The notes under the pieces are model-generated. The model saw nothing but the letters and a program-made list of their open reading frames with translations, did no database searches and was not told the DNA's origin. From assembly GCF_001592965.1 (NCBI RefSeq), contig NZ_LRPC01000001.1, forward strand, positions 248,001 through 312,000: DNA of 64,000 bases, written 5' to 3'. A program made the position numbers and the translations under genes. Every line of letters begins with the position of its first letter. Positions within the stretch are counted from its first letter, which is position 1. Below, piece after piece: positions 26,690 to 35,011 of this stretch. Source of the DNA: Roseivirga spongicola. Its GTDB lineage: Bacteria > Bacteroidota > Bacteroidia > Cytophagales > Cyclobacteriaceae.

Positions 26690-26852
26690 CAATTGCGAGG
26701 AATGAAACCTGTGTCCCGAGACCCCGATACTTCGGGGCGGGACACAGGTTTTATGACGAAGCAATCTCCTTGTCGTAGGGCAACAACAACCTTTGGGAGA
26801 TTGCTTCGTCACAACCTTCCGCTATCGCGAAGTTTGCTCCTGGCAATGACGG
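26690..26852. repeat. palindromic intergenic repeat element with two strong hairpins
   Basis: The 241-nt gap between the GH63 and RibD-C-like genes carries two perfect inverted repeats. Arms 26705-26718 and 26738-26751 (14 bp) enclose a second stem CCCCGA/TCGGGG. Arms 26754-26769 and 26796-26811 (16 bp, core GAAGCAATCTCC) form the next hairpin. The words GCAATTGCGAGGAATGA at the left and GGCAATGACGG at the right resemble ends of dispersed palindromic repeats common in Bacteroidota intergenic DNA. A 65-codon open frame on the minus strand here is not a gene. Confidence 0.75.
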
Positions 26853-27389
26853 TTACCGGTAGTTAACCTTATACCTCAGCTCCATTACACCAGAGCTATA
26901 GACTTTTGAGCTGGTAAGCTCAAGGTTCTGCATCAGCTGAGCATCTGAGAAAATGGGAATGCCTTTGCCTACAATAAAGGGCATGAAATGAACAATCATT
27001 TCATCGAGAAGGCTGGCTTTAAGACAGAGCGTGTTTACTTCTCCACCACCAATCAACCAAATATCTTTCCCTTGCTCTTGTTTGATTTCCTTCAACCGTT
27101 TAGCATGATCTGAAGTAATAAAAGTGGCATACTCATCTTCCTTCAAGTTTCGATTTCTGGTTAAAACATAGTTCTTCTGTTCCTTGTATGGGAAAGGCAT
27201 ATCGAAACCCAACACCTGCTGATAAGTGGCATTCCCCATCACTGTAGTATCAATGGTTTCAATAAAGGCTGAATAACCATAATCTTCATCTTTAGGGTGG
27301 TTGATGGTGTCCAACCAACCCACTCCACCTTCAGCATCGGCAATTTTACCATCAAGGCTAATGGCAATGTAAGCAACTAGTTTCCTCAT
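26853..27389 (-). CDS. dihydrofolate reductase-like (RibD C-terminal domain) protein
   Basis: Protein of 178 aa of the RibD_C/DHFR-like superfamily, NAD(P)H-dependent reductases of pteridine or pyrimidine substrates. It begins LVAYIAISLDGKIADAEGGVGWLD, then has DTTVMGNATYQQVLGF, and IWLIGGGEVNTLCLKASLLDEM near residue 110, which is the cofactor-binding G-G-G-E segment. It is not a canonical FolA and its substrate is unknown. The ATG overlaps the GyrI-like gene's stop by 4 nt (ATGA), so the two are co-translated. Confidence 0.9.
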   Translation of the reverse strand: MRKLVAYIAISLDGKIADAEGGVGWLDTINHPKDEDYGYSAFIETIDTTVMGNATYQQVLGFDMPFPYKEQKNYVLTRNRNLKEDEYATFITSDHAKRLKEIKQEQGKDIWLIGGGEVNTLCLKASLLDEMIVHFMPFIVGKGIPIFSDAQLMQNLELTSSKVYSSGVMELRYKVNYR

Positions 27390-27997
27390 CTGATTGAATA
27401 TCTTAGTATAGTCTTCAATTTACTCTTTTCCGTTCTCATTGGGTCGTTGAGATAGATTTCATGATGCTTACCAACTACCTCAAAACCTTCTCTTTGGGCA
27501 AACTGAAGCATTTTCTGGATACTTGGCCATTCTTCTTCGTAAGAACCAATATGCAGCAACTGGACGCTTAAGCCCTCATGAATTTCCTCGAAATTCAATC
27601 CGTGGTTATCGGGCAGCTTGTTCTTGGCTTTCAACTCTAGAATGGCCGTTGCTACTTCCTGTCTCCCAATAAAATCGGGCATGCGGATCATGAGTTGCCA
27701 GCACCATTCTTCTCTCGGGCTTTTCTCAAATGGAGTTTCTCCTTCTACCCACCAAAAGGCTTCTAGTTTGGGCACAACAAAGTCCATTTCATTGGCTTTG
27801 CTAGTGAACTTAATTTTATAAGCCAAGGCATACAGGCGACCGATAGCATCTTCAAAAATGGGATTCTCAGGAGCACATTTGCCTGAAATAGTGAGGTAGT
27901 AATAAGGTTCTAGATTGACGACTTTGGGTCTTTCTGCTGCGGTATAATATTCTGGATAGGCTTTTTGTAGATCGAGTTTCTGAAAGGTTATAATCAT
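27386..27997 (-). CDS. GyrI-like small-molecule-binding domain protein
   Basis: Protein of 203 aa resembling the GyrI-like (SHS2/BacR-type) proteins that stand alone without a DNA-binding domain. Typical segments are LDLQKAYPEYYTAAERP, YYYLTISGKCAPENPIFEDAIGRLYALAYKIK and the Trp-rich KLEAFWWVEGETPFEKSPREEWCWQL. I chose ATG 27997 because the extra 14 residues from 28039 are hydrophobic and unlike the family start. Such domains bind small, often cationic, ligands; some hydrolyse cyclopropanoids. The role here is unknown. Confidence 0.85.
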   Translation of the reverse strand: MIITFQKLDLQKAYPEYYTAAERPKVVNLEPYYYLTISGKCAPENPIFEDAIGRLYALAYKIKFTSKANEMDFVVPKLEAFWWVEGETPFEKSPREEWCWQLMIRMPDFIGRQEVATAILELKAKNKLPDNHGLNFEEIHEGLSVQLLHIGSYEEEWPSIQKMLQFAQREGFEVVGKHHEIYLNDPMRTEKSKLKTILRYSIR

Positions 27998-28113
27998 AGC
28001 TGTTGAATTTATGAGCAAGTAAACAGCCACTAGTGACAACCCTATGTCAGTAGGTTTTGGGAGAACGAATTTTTAGCAAGATCAAAATGAAAATATAGGC
28101 ACGTGATGATTCT

Positions 28114-28180
28114 CTCTTTGCGCTCTCAGCGAACTTAGCGGTTTCATATTTAACCGCAGATAACGCAAAGTGCGCAGAGC
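28114..28180. repeat. imperfect inverted intergenic repeat
   Basis: Left arm CTCTTTGCGCTCTCAGCG...TTAGCGGTT and right arm AACCGCAGATAACGCAAAGTGCGCAGAG are imperfect reverse complements around an A/T-rich centre. The words (TTTGCG, GCGGTT, CGCAAAG) are typical of short repeats between Bacteroidota genes. It sits between the GyrI-like and WYL genes. Confidence 0.55.
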
Positions 28181-28185
28181 AGTGA

Positions 28186-29130
28186 TCACTCATAATTCCT
28201 CCTCAACTCTTCAGCTCTCTTCTGCATAATGGTAAAGAGCTTGTCTGGTGAGACGATTTTTACTGAGTCCCCTAGCATGGCCAGCCAGCGTGAAAAGTAG
28301 CCCAAATGAGGGGTCAGAAATTTCATTATCAAGGCATCTCCCTTTTTCTCTTCGCTAACAAAACCTTGGTAGTACTTCTGGTTTACGATGTATCGAGCCG
28401 CCTCTCCTTTAATCTGAACAATCACTTCTTCTAATTCACCTCCATAAGTCAGGCGCTTGATAAATTCTTCGTAGGGTTCTCTAGGCTCAAATTGCTCATC
28501 CCTAATTTCCAGCTTCACAAGTCTGTCTACTCGGAAATCTCGTGGCTCTTGTCGCAAAAGACAGTAAGCCAATAAATGCCAGCTATTACCATAATATACC
28601 AAGCCCATAGGTTCTACTTGTCGCTCGGTCATATTGCCATTGTAATTAGAATAATATTTGAACCGCAACACCTTCTGCTCTATCAAGGCCTTCTGAATGG
28701 TGGCCATAAAGTTGTTCGGAAACTCATCATCTACAGGTATTGGAGGATGACTCACCTTAATCTGCTCTTCTAGTTTTTCAAGCCCCTCTTTTTGGGCTGT
28801 CTTCAGAACTGACTTAATCTTAAACATAGCCTCAGAAAAATGCTCTTTGATAGAGGCATCCGTCTGACCTTCAATCAGCTTAGCACCTAAAACCAGTGCA
28901 TTGGCTTCTTCTTCGCTAAACATTACCGGAGGCAAATGATAGCCATCCATGATGAAGTAGCCTTTGCCAGCTTCTGCACCAATGGGTACACCAGCTTCTT
29001 CCAAAGCTCGCACATCGCGATAGACTGTCCGCAAGCTGATCTCAAATCGGTCGGCAATTTCCTGAGCGGTAATCAGCTTCTTGGTCTGCAGCTGAATAAG
29101 CATGGCGGTTAGGCGGTCTATTCGGTTCAT
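28186..29130 (-). CDS. WYL-domain helix-turn-helix transcriptional regulator (YafY-like)
   Basis: Regulator of 314 aa. Residues 1-60 form an HTH_11 winged helix (RLTAMLIQLQTKKLITAQEIADRFEISLRTVYRDVRALEEAGVPI contains the recognition helix). Residues about 140-230 form a WYL domain (YYSNYNGNMTERQVEPMGLVYYGNSWHLLAYC), and a WCX-like C-terminal extension follows. WYL domains sense nucleic-acid-like or small ligands. It lies upstream of the GyrI-like and RibD-C-like genes on the same strand, so these may be its targets. Confidence 0.92.
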   Translation of the reverse strand: MNRIDRLTAMLIQLQTKKLITAQEIADRFEISLRTVYRDVRALEEAGVPIGAEAGKGYFIMDGYHLPPVMFSEEEANALVLGAKLIEGQTDASIKEHFSEAMFKIKSVLKTAQKEGLEKLEEQIKVSHPPIPVDDEFPNNFMATIQKALIEQKVLRFKYYSNYNGNMTERQVEPMGLVYYGNSWHLLAYCLLRQEPRDFRVDRLVKLEIRDEQFEPREPYEEFIKRLTYGGELEEVIVQIKGEAARYIVNQKYYQGFVSEEKKGDALIMKFLTPHLGYFSRWLAMLGDSVKIVSPDKLFTIMQKRAEELRRNYE

Positions 29131-29504
29131 TGAATGGGGAAGTTAAAAAGTTAGTCGGGGAAGCGAATATAAAACCTTGAAATTATAGAATTCCTTGTCC
29201 AGATCATTTTTGAGCTTCCATCTATCCCGATACTTTTAGATTTCCCATGGGGGAAGACTTGACCTACTGCCAGCATCGGTTTCAACTTTTTCATCAGTCT
29301 TGTGATAATTACAGAAATCCATCAGGCAACAGATTATATCAGTTATGATAATTGAAAGACCTAATCCCCCAAGCCCCCTTTTCGAAAAAGGGGGAAATAG
29401 TCCGCGCTAGTAGTAAGCTATGCCTCATCATTGACTTCAGTTTATAATGATATTCCTATGAAAACATCGAATGATGGTTGGTAAATAATCCTTATCATTG
29501 CGGC
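29131..29504. other. gene-free interval with a small G/C palindrome
   Basis: This 374-nt stretch between the divergent WYL regulator and methyltransferase-like genes holds no convincing gene. At 29374-29394 there is a perfect 9-bp inverted repeat (CCCCCTTTT/AAAAGGGGG) preceded by AATCCCCCAAG and followed by AAATAGTCC, resembling a common Bacteroidota intergenic repeat unit. Promoters for the two flanking genes must also lie here, but no exact TAnnTTTG box is placed well. Confidence 0.6.
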
Positions 29505-30086
29505 ATGTGGTTAGATCATCTGATCTTGTTTCTGGGTTGGCTTTTATTTTATGGCATTCATAGTGCCTTGGCGACTGAAAAGGCTAAAAACGCTTTACCG
29601 ATTGGACCACGTGCTTACAGAATTCTCTATAACCTCATCAGTTTCATTTTCTTTCTGGGCCTAATGCTTTTAGGAGCTTTGATCTATAACGTTTTGCTTT
29701 TCGCTCCATCACCATTTTCAACCTACACAGGGCTAATGTTTGCTGCAGCGGGATTGTTCATTATAAAAAGAGCATTCAGAAATTACAGCTTAAGTGCCTT
29801 TCTAGGTTTCAAGAAGAACCTGAATGAAGACTTAAAAACAGAAGGAATTCAAGCTTACGTAAGGCATCCGCTTTATACAGGTACCTTATTGCTGGTCATT
29901 GGTTATGTGCTTTTCAACCCTCAACTCTCAAGCCTTGTCATACTTTTAGCGCTCTGCATTTATCTTCCATTCGGCATAAGATGGGAAGAGCAAAAACTTA
30001 TAAAAATGTACGGAGAAGCTTATTTGGAGTACAAAAAGAATGTTCCTGCACTATTTCCACCTATTAAACTTAAGCGCTCAGCATGA
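29505..30086 (+). CDS. isoprenylcysteine carboxyl methyltransferase/NnrU-like membrane protein
   Basis: Integral membrane protein of 193 aa with about five hydrophobic segments. ATG 29505 is preferred because the protein then begins just before the first membrane helix (MWLDHLILFLGWLLFYG); 29478 adds nine polar residues. The C-terminal part shows the ICMT/PEMT signature: YVRHPLYTGTLLLVIGY, then WEEQKLIKMYGEAYLEYKKNVPALFP (cofactor-binding R-HP and E residues). Such proteins methylate lipids or isoprenoid thiols, but bacterial members are mostly uncharacterised. It overlaps the next small gene by 4 nt. Confidence 0.87.
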   Translation: MWLDHLILFLGWLLFYGIHSALATEKAKNALPIGPRAYRILYNLISFIFFLGLMLLGALIYNVLLFAPSPFSTYTGLMFAAAGLFIIKRAFRNYSLSAFLGFKKNLNEDLKTEGIQAYVRHPLYTGTLLLVIGYVLFNPQLSSLVILLALCIYLPFGIRWEEQKLIKMYGEAYLEYKKNVPALFPPIKLKRSA

Positions 30087-30268
30087 AAATTAAAATTGCC
30101 ACATGGGCGGCTATGCTCGGTCTTACTTTAGTGCTTATCGGAATCTTGAGTCGATTCACAGATTTCATTACCGTGAACCAGAGAACTGGCTGTTACATCA
30201 TCGGATTGGCGCTAATGCTTTTAGGCACAATATGGAAGGTTGTTTTGGAGATGAACGAAAAGGAGTAA
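30083..30268 (+). CDS. small two-helix membrane protein
   Basis: Peptide of 61 aa with two predicted membrane helices (WAAMLGLTLVLIGIL; CYIIGLALMLLGTIWKVV). The ATGA overlap with the methyltransferase-like gene and its membrane nature support a real, co-translated partner. No family recognised. Confidence 0.68.
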   Translation: MKIKIATWAAMLGLTLVLIGILSRFTDFITVNQRTGCYIIGLALMLLGTIWKVVLEMNEKE

Positions 30269-30282
30269 AAATCACTCCTCTT
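30257..30282 (-). terminator. weak terminator-like hairpin between convergent genes
   Basis: AGGAGT (30261-30266) pairs with ACTCCT (30274-30279) across a 7-nt loop. On the minus strand the stem runs into TTTT. It spans the stops of both convergent small genes and may serve the gltX-side unit. Confidence 0.4.
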
Positions 30283-30475
30283 CATCAGTTCCTTTTATTT
30301 CATCTAAATCGTCTCTGTCTCTAAGCTTCTTATCATCAACTTTCTTATTCAGAAACTCATTGATTTTGTCGATAGGCAATGACTTTTGGATCTCACCAAA
30401 GGAGTCTATATTCAACTCCAGACCATCTAGTTCTTTAGCCACCTTTGGCTTCTCATCAGTTTTTTTCTTAGCCAT
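30272..30475 (-). CDS. conserved small charged protein downstream of gltX
   Basis: Protein of 67 aa, highly charged, beginning MAKKKTDEKPKV with a short hydrophobic/amphipathic middle (LELNIDSFGEIQKSLPIDKINEFLNKKVDDKKL) and an acidic tail. It starts 3 nt after the gltX stop on the same strand, so it is likely co-transcribed. Small proteins of this type occur beside gltX in related genomes as far as I recall; function unknown. Confidence 0.72.
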   Translation of the reverse strand: MAKKKTDEKPKVAKELDGLELNIDSFGEIQKSLPIDKINEFLNKKVDDKKLRDRDDLDEIKGTDEEE

Positions 30476-30478
30476 AAA

Positions 30479-31987
30479 TTATGATTTCAAAGTTTCTGAG
30501 GCCTTATCAATTCGGTTGTAAACCTCTTCTGCCCCAAGAATTTCAACAATATCCATTAAGTCAGGACCTCCGCCTTGGCCCGTCAAAGCCAATCTCAAGG
30601 CAGGCATAACCTTTCCTAACGGCAATTGATCTCTCTCTAGAACCTCTACCAGTAGTTGCTTAGCAGAATCCTTGTTGTAAGAACTCTGTTGTCTAAGTTC
30701 TGTTGCAAATTCCATCAACTTACTTGCTGCCTCTTCGTTCCACTTCTTACGAGCAATTTTGCTATCGTATTCATTTGGTTGCTCAAAATAGAAGTTTCCA
30801 GCCGCTGGCATTTCTTGAACAAAAGTGACTCTCTCTTTCAAAGAAAGAGCTATACGCTGAGCCCTATCCCTATCTATTTCAAAGTCTAGTAAAGCTATAA
30901 ATTGGTCTGTCAAATCATCATCTGACATGAACTTTAAATATTGCTGGTTAAACCACTTGGCCTTTTCAATATCAAATTTTGCACCTGCCTTATTAATCTT
31001 CTCTAAGCTGAAAGCATCGATGAGGTCGTCAATAGAGAATAATTCTTTTTCTCCTCCAGGGTTCCACCCAAGTAAAGCCAAAAAGTTAATGAAAGCATCG
31101 GGAAGATAGCCTGTTTCTCTAAAACCAACAGACAGCTCTCCAGATTGAGGGTCAGTCCAGTTCAACGGAAAAATAGGGAATCCCAATTGATCTGCGGCTC
31201 TCTTACTCAGTTTTCCGTTACCATCTGGTTTCAAAAGCAATGGCAAATGAGCAAACTCAGGAGCTTCCCAACCTAGGAATTGATAGAGCATTATATGCAA
31301 CGGAGCTGAAGGCAACCACTCTTCACCTCGTATTACATGAGTGATCTCCATTAAGTGATCATCAACAATATTAGCCATGTGATAGGTTGGCATGCCGTCA
31401 GATTTCATCAGAATCTTATCGTCTAAGGTTGCAGTGTTTACTACAACCCAACCACGAACTACATCTTTGAATCTGACATCTTCATTACGAGGCAACTTAA
31501 TTCTAATCACGTATGGCTCACCAGCATCAAGTTTTGCTTGAGTTTCTTCAGGAGAAAGTGTCAAGGAATTACTCATCTGCATGCGCGTAACAGCATTGTA
31601 CTGAGGGTTAGCTACTCTTGCCTCCTTCAGTCTATCGCGCATGGCGTCTAACTCTTCAGGAGTATCGAAGGCATAATACGCCTTTCCTTCATCCAAAAGC
31701 TGCTGAGCATATTTCTTATAAATATCCTTTCTTTCTGACTGTCGATAAGGTCCAAATTCACCCCCAAAGCTTACTCCTTCATCAGGCACAATTCCAGCCC
31801 AGCTGAGAGCCTCCTCAATGTAGCTTTCAGCACCTTCAACAAATCTATTCTGATCAGTATCTTCTATTCGAAGAATAAAAGTTCCATTGTTTTTCTTTGC
31901 AAAAAGGTAGTTATACAAAGCCGTTCGGACTCCTCCAATATGTAAAGCCCCTGTAGGACTCGGGGCAAAACGTACTCTTACACTCAT
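30479..31987 (-). CDS. gltX: glutamyl-tRNA synthetase
   Basis: Class I aminoacyl-tRNA synthetase of 502 aa that charges tRNA-Glu with glutamate. The HIGH motif appears as HIGG at residues 17-20 (FAPSPTGALHIGG) and the KMSKS motif as GKLSKR (about residue 255). The C-terminal helical anticodon-binding domain is present. Length is normal for GluRS. Promoter box TATATTTG lies at 32008-32015. It heads a two-gene unit with the small charged protein. Confidence 0.97.
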   Translation of the reverse strand: MSVRVRFAPSPTGALHIGGVRTALYNYLFAKKNNGTFILRIEDTDQNRFVEGAESYIEEALSWAGIVPDEGVSFGGEFGPYRQSERKDIYKKYAQQLLDEGKAYYAFDTPEELDAMRDRLKEARVANPQYNAVTRMQMSNSLTLSPEETQAKLDAGEPYVIRIKLPRNEDVRFKDVVRGWVVVNTATLDDKILMKSDGMPTYHMANIVDDHLMEITHVIRGEEWLPSAPLHIMLYQFLGWEAPEFAHLPLLLKPDGNGKLSKRAADQLGFPIFPLNWTDPQSGELSVGFRETGYLPDAFINFLALLGWNPGGEKELFSIDDLIDAFSLEKINKAGAKFDIEKAKWFNQQYLKFMSDDDLTDQFIALLDFEIDRDRAQRIALSLKERVTFVQEMPAAGNFYFEQPNEYDSKIARKKWNEEAASKLMEFATELRQQSSYNKDSAKQLLVEVLERDQLPLGKVMPALRLALTGQGGGPDLMDIVEILGAEEVYNRIDKASETLKS

Positions 31988-32007
31988 GGTCTTTTGTAAT
32001 TAGGCCG

Positions 32008-32015
32008 CAAATATA
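32008..32015 (-). promoter_or_regulatory. candidate -7 box of gltX
   Basis: The minus strand reads TATATTTG followed by CGGCC, an exact TAnnTTTG match 20 nt from the gltX ATG. No -33 TTG at the right distance is evident. Confidence 0.45.
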
Positions 32016-32046
32016 TAAAGTCTTGAATCAAGAATTAGTTCAGTAG

Positions 32047-32430
32047 CTAAAGATCGACCGCTATGCACGAAATCTCTACGTTAACATCTTTAGGCAATCG
32101 AGCCACTTCAACGGTTTCTCTTGCCGGTGGCTCAGACTTAAAATACTGGGCATAGGCTTCATTAATAGTAGAAAACTGCCCCATATCTTTAATGAAAATG
32201 CTACACTTTACTACATTACTAAAAGTCATTCCTGCCTCAGAAAGAATTGCCTCTAAGTTCTTCATTACTTGGTGCGTTTCTTCTGTTATATTCTCATTGA
32301 TCATTTCCCCAGTCACTTGGTCGAAAGGAATTTGACCCGAAACAAACAACATGTTGCCAGCTTTTACTGCTTGGCTATATGGCCCAATTGGAGCTGGAGC
32401 CTGATCGCTTACAATGATCTTCTTAGACAT
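32047..32430 (-). CDS. ridA: RidA family reactive enamine/imine deaminase
   Basis: RidA (YjgF/YER057c) protein of 127 aa that hydrolyses 2-aminoacrylate and similar enamines to the ketoacid and ammonia, protecting PLP enzymes. Motifs are APAPIGPYSQAVKAGNMLFVSGQIP at the N-terminus and PPARETVEVARLPKDVNVEI with the substrate-binding Arg104. Length is standard. It lies on the minus strand 59 nt upstream of gltX and is divergent from the next gene. Confidence 0.95.
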   Translation of the reverse strand: MSKKIIVSDQAPAPIGPYSQAVKAGNMLFVSGQIPFDQVTGEMINENITEETHQVMKNLEAILSEAGMTFSNVVKCSIFIKDMGQFSTINEAYAQYFKSEPPARETVEVARLPKDVNVEISCIAVDL

Positions 32431-32454
32431 ACTAGATAAGTTTTAGAGATTCTA

Positions 32455-32462
32455 TAGTTTTG
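32455..32462 (+). promoter_or_regulatory. candidate -7 box of the 3HCDH-like gene
   Basis: TAGTTTTG is an exact TAnnTTTG match 17 nt before the ATG at 32480, in the 49-nt divergent gap with ridA. No -33 element is clear. Confidence 0.4.
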
Positions 32463-32479
32463 TCACAAATTAGTCATTT

Positions 32480-33136
32480 ATGAACATTCTAGTGGTAGGC
32501 AACGATGCCGAATTCAAAGCCCTCGAAATAAAATTCGCCCATAGTCATTCCCTTCAACACCTGTTGAGCTCAAGCCAGATCGATGGTTTTAAAGATATTG
32601 ATGTGGTTTTTGATTTCAATATTGCGGACCAACCAGAAGATATTGAAGCTTATTTATCGGAAGAAGGTTTAAATGTATTCTTAAATGCGCCCAAAATCAG
32701 TCTGGCAGAGATGGCTTTTTATCAGCCCGAAGTAAACTGTAATCTTTACGGGTTTAACGGACTACCAACATTCATAGAAAGAGAAATTCTTGAAGTTTCT
32801 GCTTTAAAGAATAATGGAGCACTTGAAACCATGTGCCAGCAACTAGAAACAGATTTTGAGGTTGTACAAGATAGGGTAGGCATGGTTACACCCCGCATTA
32901 TCTTCATGATAATTAATGAGGCATACTATACCGTTCAAGAAGGCACGGCCACTAGAGAAGATATTGATCAGGGAATGAAGTTAGGCACTAACTATCCGTT
33001 TGGGCCTTTTGAATGGGCTGAAAAAATTGGCTTAGATAATGTTTATGAGACCCTTGAAGCCATATATGAAGACACAAAAGAAGAGCGGTACAAAATCTGC
33101 CCGCTCCTCAAACGTGAATATCTTTTATTAAACTGA
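32480..33136 (+). CDS. 3-hydroxyacyl-CoA dehydrogenase C-terminal domain protein with degenerate NAD domain
   Basis: Protein of 218 aa. Residues about 115-215 match the 3HCDH C-terminal helical domain (GMVTPRIIFMIINEAYYTVQEGTATREDIDQGMKLGTNYPFGPFEWAEKIGLDNV). The N-terminal 110 residues look like a shortened Rossmann domain (MNILVVGNDAEFKALEIKF), but the GxGxxG loop is absent and the HFFNPP catalytic-His region is not recognisable. It is therefore probably not an active dehydrogenase; a binding or structural role is possible. It ends immediately before convergent glmS with no overlap. Confidence 0.82.
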   Translation: MNILVVGNDAEFKALEIKFAHSHSLQHLLSSSQIDGFKDIDVVFDFNIADQPEDIEAYLSEEGLNVFLNAPKISLAEMAFYQPEVNCNLYGFNGLPTFIEREILEVSALKNNGALETMCQQLETDFEVVQDRVGMVTPRIIFMIINEAYYTVQEGTATREDIDQGMKLGTNYPFGPFEWAEKIGLDNVYETLEAIYEDTKEERYKICPLLKREYLLLN

Positions 33137-34972
33137 TTACTCCACCGTAACAGACTTAGCCAAGTTTCTTGGCTGGTCTACGTTACAACCTCTCATTACT
33201 GCAATATGATAAGACAACAATTGCAACGGAATAACTGAAATTAATGGCATCAACGCTTCATGAGCGGCTGGCACTTCAATAATATGATCTGCCATAGCCG
33301 CAATTTCAGTATCACCTTCGGTTACTACTGCTATTACTTGACCTTTTCGAGCTTTCACCTCTTGAATGTTTGAAACAATCTTTTCGTAAGAGCCATCCTT
33401 AGTAGCAATAAACACTACCGGCATGTTTTCATCTATCAATGCAATAGGACCATGCTTCATCTCAGCCGCAGGGTAACCTTCAGCATGAATATAGGAGATC
33501 TCCTTTAGCTTCAAGGCGCCTTCTAGGGCTACAGGGAAGTTATAACCTCTCCCTAGATACAGGCAGTTGCTAGCATCCTTATACTTCTCGGCAATTAATT
33601 CAATCTGAGCATTGAGGTCTAAGCATTTAGCCACTTTATCTGGCACAGCTTCAAGCTCAATCAATAGGTTTCTGTAAACGCTCTCTTTCAGAGTGCCTTT
33701 TTTATTGGCAATCATTAATGCCATCATGGTAAGCACGGAAATTTGAGCCGTGAATGCCTTTGTACTGGCTACACCAATTTCAGGGCCAGCATGCGTATAG
33801 CTACCTGCATGCGTTGCCCTAGGAATAGAGCTTCCAACAACATTACAAACACCAAGAATAGTTGCTCCCTTACTCTTTGCCAATTCAATGGCAGCAAGCG
33901 TGTCGGCTGTTTCTCCTGACTGAGAAATGGCTATTACAACATCTTTCTCTCCTACTACGGGGTTTCTATATCTAAATTCTGAAGCATACTCCACTTCTAC
34001 AGGGATTCTACAGAATTCTTCGAAAATATATTCTGCAACCAATCCTGCATGCCACGATGTACCACACGCAATAATTAAGATCCTATCGGCATTCTTAATT
34101 TTATTGATGTAATCATGAATTCCCCCTAGGTGTAAATGACCTTCTTGCGCATTGAGCCTACCTCGAAGACAATCTCCAATAGAACGTGGCTGTTCAAATA
34201 TCTCTTTCAACATGAAGTGCTCATAGCCACCTTTCTCAATAGCTTCTAGCTCCATATCCACTTTCTGGATATAAGGCTTCATTTCAACATCTTCAATATT
34301 CTTAATGGTAAGCTTCTTATTCTCGATGATCGCAATTTCCTGATCATCTAAATAAACTACTTCATTGGTGTACTCTATAATTGGAGTTGCATCTGACGCT
34401 AAGAAAAACTCATCCTTACCAAGGCCAACTACTAGAGGACTACCTTTCCGAGCAGCAATAACTAAGTCGGGATTATCTTTGTCCAAAATAACAATCGCAT
34501 AAGCTCCAACCACCTTAGTTAGAGCCAATCGCACCGCCTCGGCTAAATCCACTTGAGTGTTTTGGAATATATCCTCAATGAAGTTGATAAACACTTCAGA
34601 ATCTGTATCGCTATTGAAGGTGTATCCTTTCTTAGAAAGCTCTGTTTTTATAGCGGCATAATTCTCAATGATTCCATTATGAATCATAACTAAACGACCA
34701 CTATTAGATACGTGAGGGTGAGCATTTCTATCACTAGGAACACCATGGGTTGCCCAACGCGTATGGCCTATTCCCACATTAGCATCTATATCTTGATCTT
34801 TAGCAAAATCATGCAGAGTGGCAACCTTACCCTGCTTCTTATATACATTGAGGTCTCCGTCTAAAAGTGCCACACCAGCACTGTCGTAACCCCTATATTC
34901 TAATCTTTGAAGTCCTTTAACAACTACAGAATAGGCCTGTCTATGACCTATATATCCTACAATCCCGCACAT
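33137..34972 (-). CDS. glmS: glutamine-fructose-6-phosphate aminotransferase (isomerizing)
   Basis: GlmS, 611 aa, makes glucosamine 6-phosphate from fructose 6-phosphate and glutamine, the entry to UDP-GlcNAc, peptidoglycan and LPS. Cys2 (MCGIVGYIG) is the N-terminal nucleophile of the glutaminase domain (1-240), followed by two SIS sugar-isomerase domains (IACGTSWHAGLVAEY; ISQSGETADTLAA; LGRGYNFPVALEGALKLKE) and the C-terminal DQPRNLAKSVTVE. Full length and intact. No glmS ribozyme is visible or expected here. Confidence 0.98.
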   Translation of the reverse strand: MCGIVGYIGHRQAYSVVVKGLQRLEYRGYDSAGVALLDGDLNVYKKQGKVATLHDFAKDQDIDANVGIGHTRWATHGVPSDRNAHPHVSNSGRLVMIHNGIIENYAAIKTELSKKGYTFNSDTDSEVFINFIEDIFQNTQVDLAEAVRLALTKVVGAYAIVILDKDNPDLVIAARKGSPLVVGLGKDEFFLASDATPIIEYTNEVVYLDDQEIAIIENKKLTIKNIEDVEMKPYIQKVDMELEAIEKGGYEHFMLKEIFEQPRSIGDCLRGRLNAQEGHLHLGGIHDYINKIKNADRILIIACGTSWHAGLVAEYIFEEFCRIPVEVEYASEFRYRNPVVGEKDVVIAISQSGETADTLAAIELAKSKGATILGVCNVVGSSIPRATHAGSYTHAGPEIGVASTKAFTAQISVLTMMALMIANKKGTLKESVYRNLLIELEAVPDKVAKCLDLNAQIELIAEKYKDASNCLYLGRGYNFPVALEGALKLKEISYIHAEGYPAAEMKHGPIALIDENMPVVFIATKDGSYEKIVSNIQEVKARKGQVIAVVTEGDTEIAAMADHIIEVPAAHEALMPLISVIPLQLLSYHIAVMRGCNVDQPRNLAKSVTVE

Positions 34973-35011
34973 GCTTAATTTATTTGTGGAAAAGTAATAA
35001 AAATAAGAGGC

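Noticed and set aside
26615-26812. 65-codon open frame on the minus strand
   Set aside because: It lies across the palindromic repeat; the Cys/Pro/Arg-rich translation reflects hairpin arms, not a protein.
33158-33174. AGCCAAG/CTTGGCT hairpin just inside glmS
   Set aside because: No T run on either side; explained by the conserved glmS C-terminal codons.
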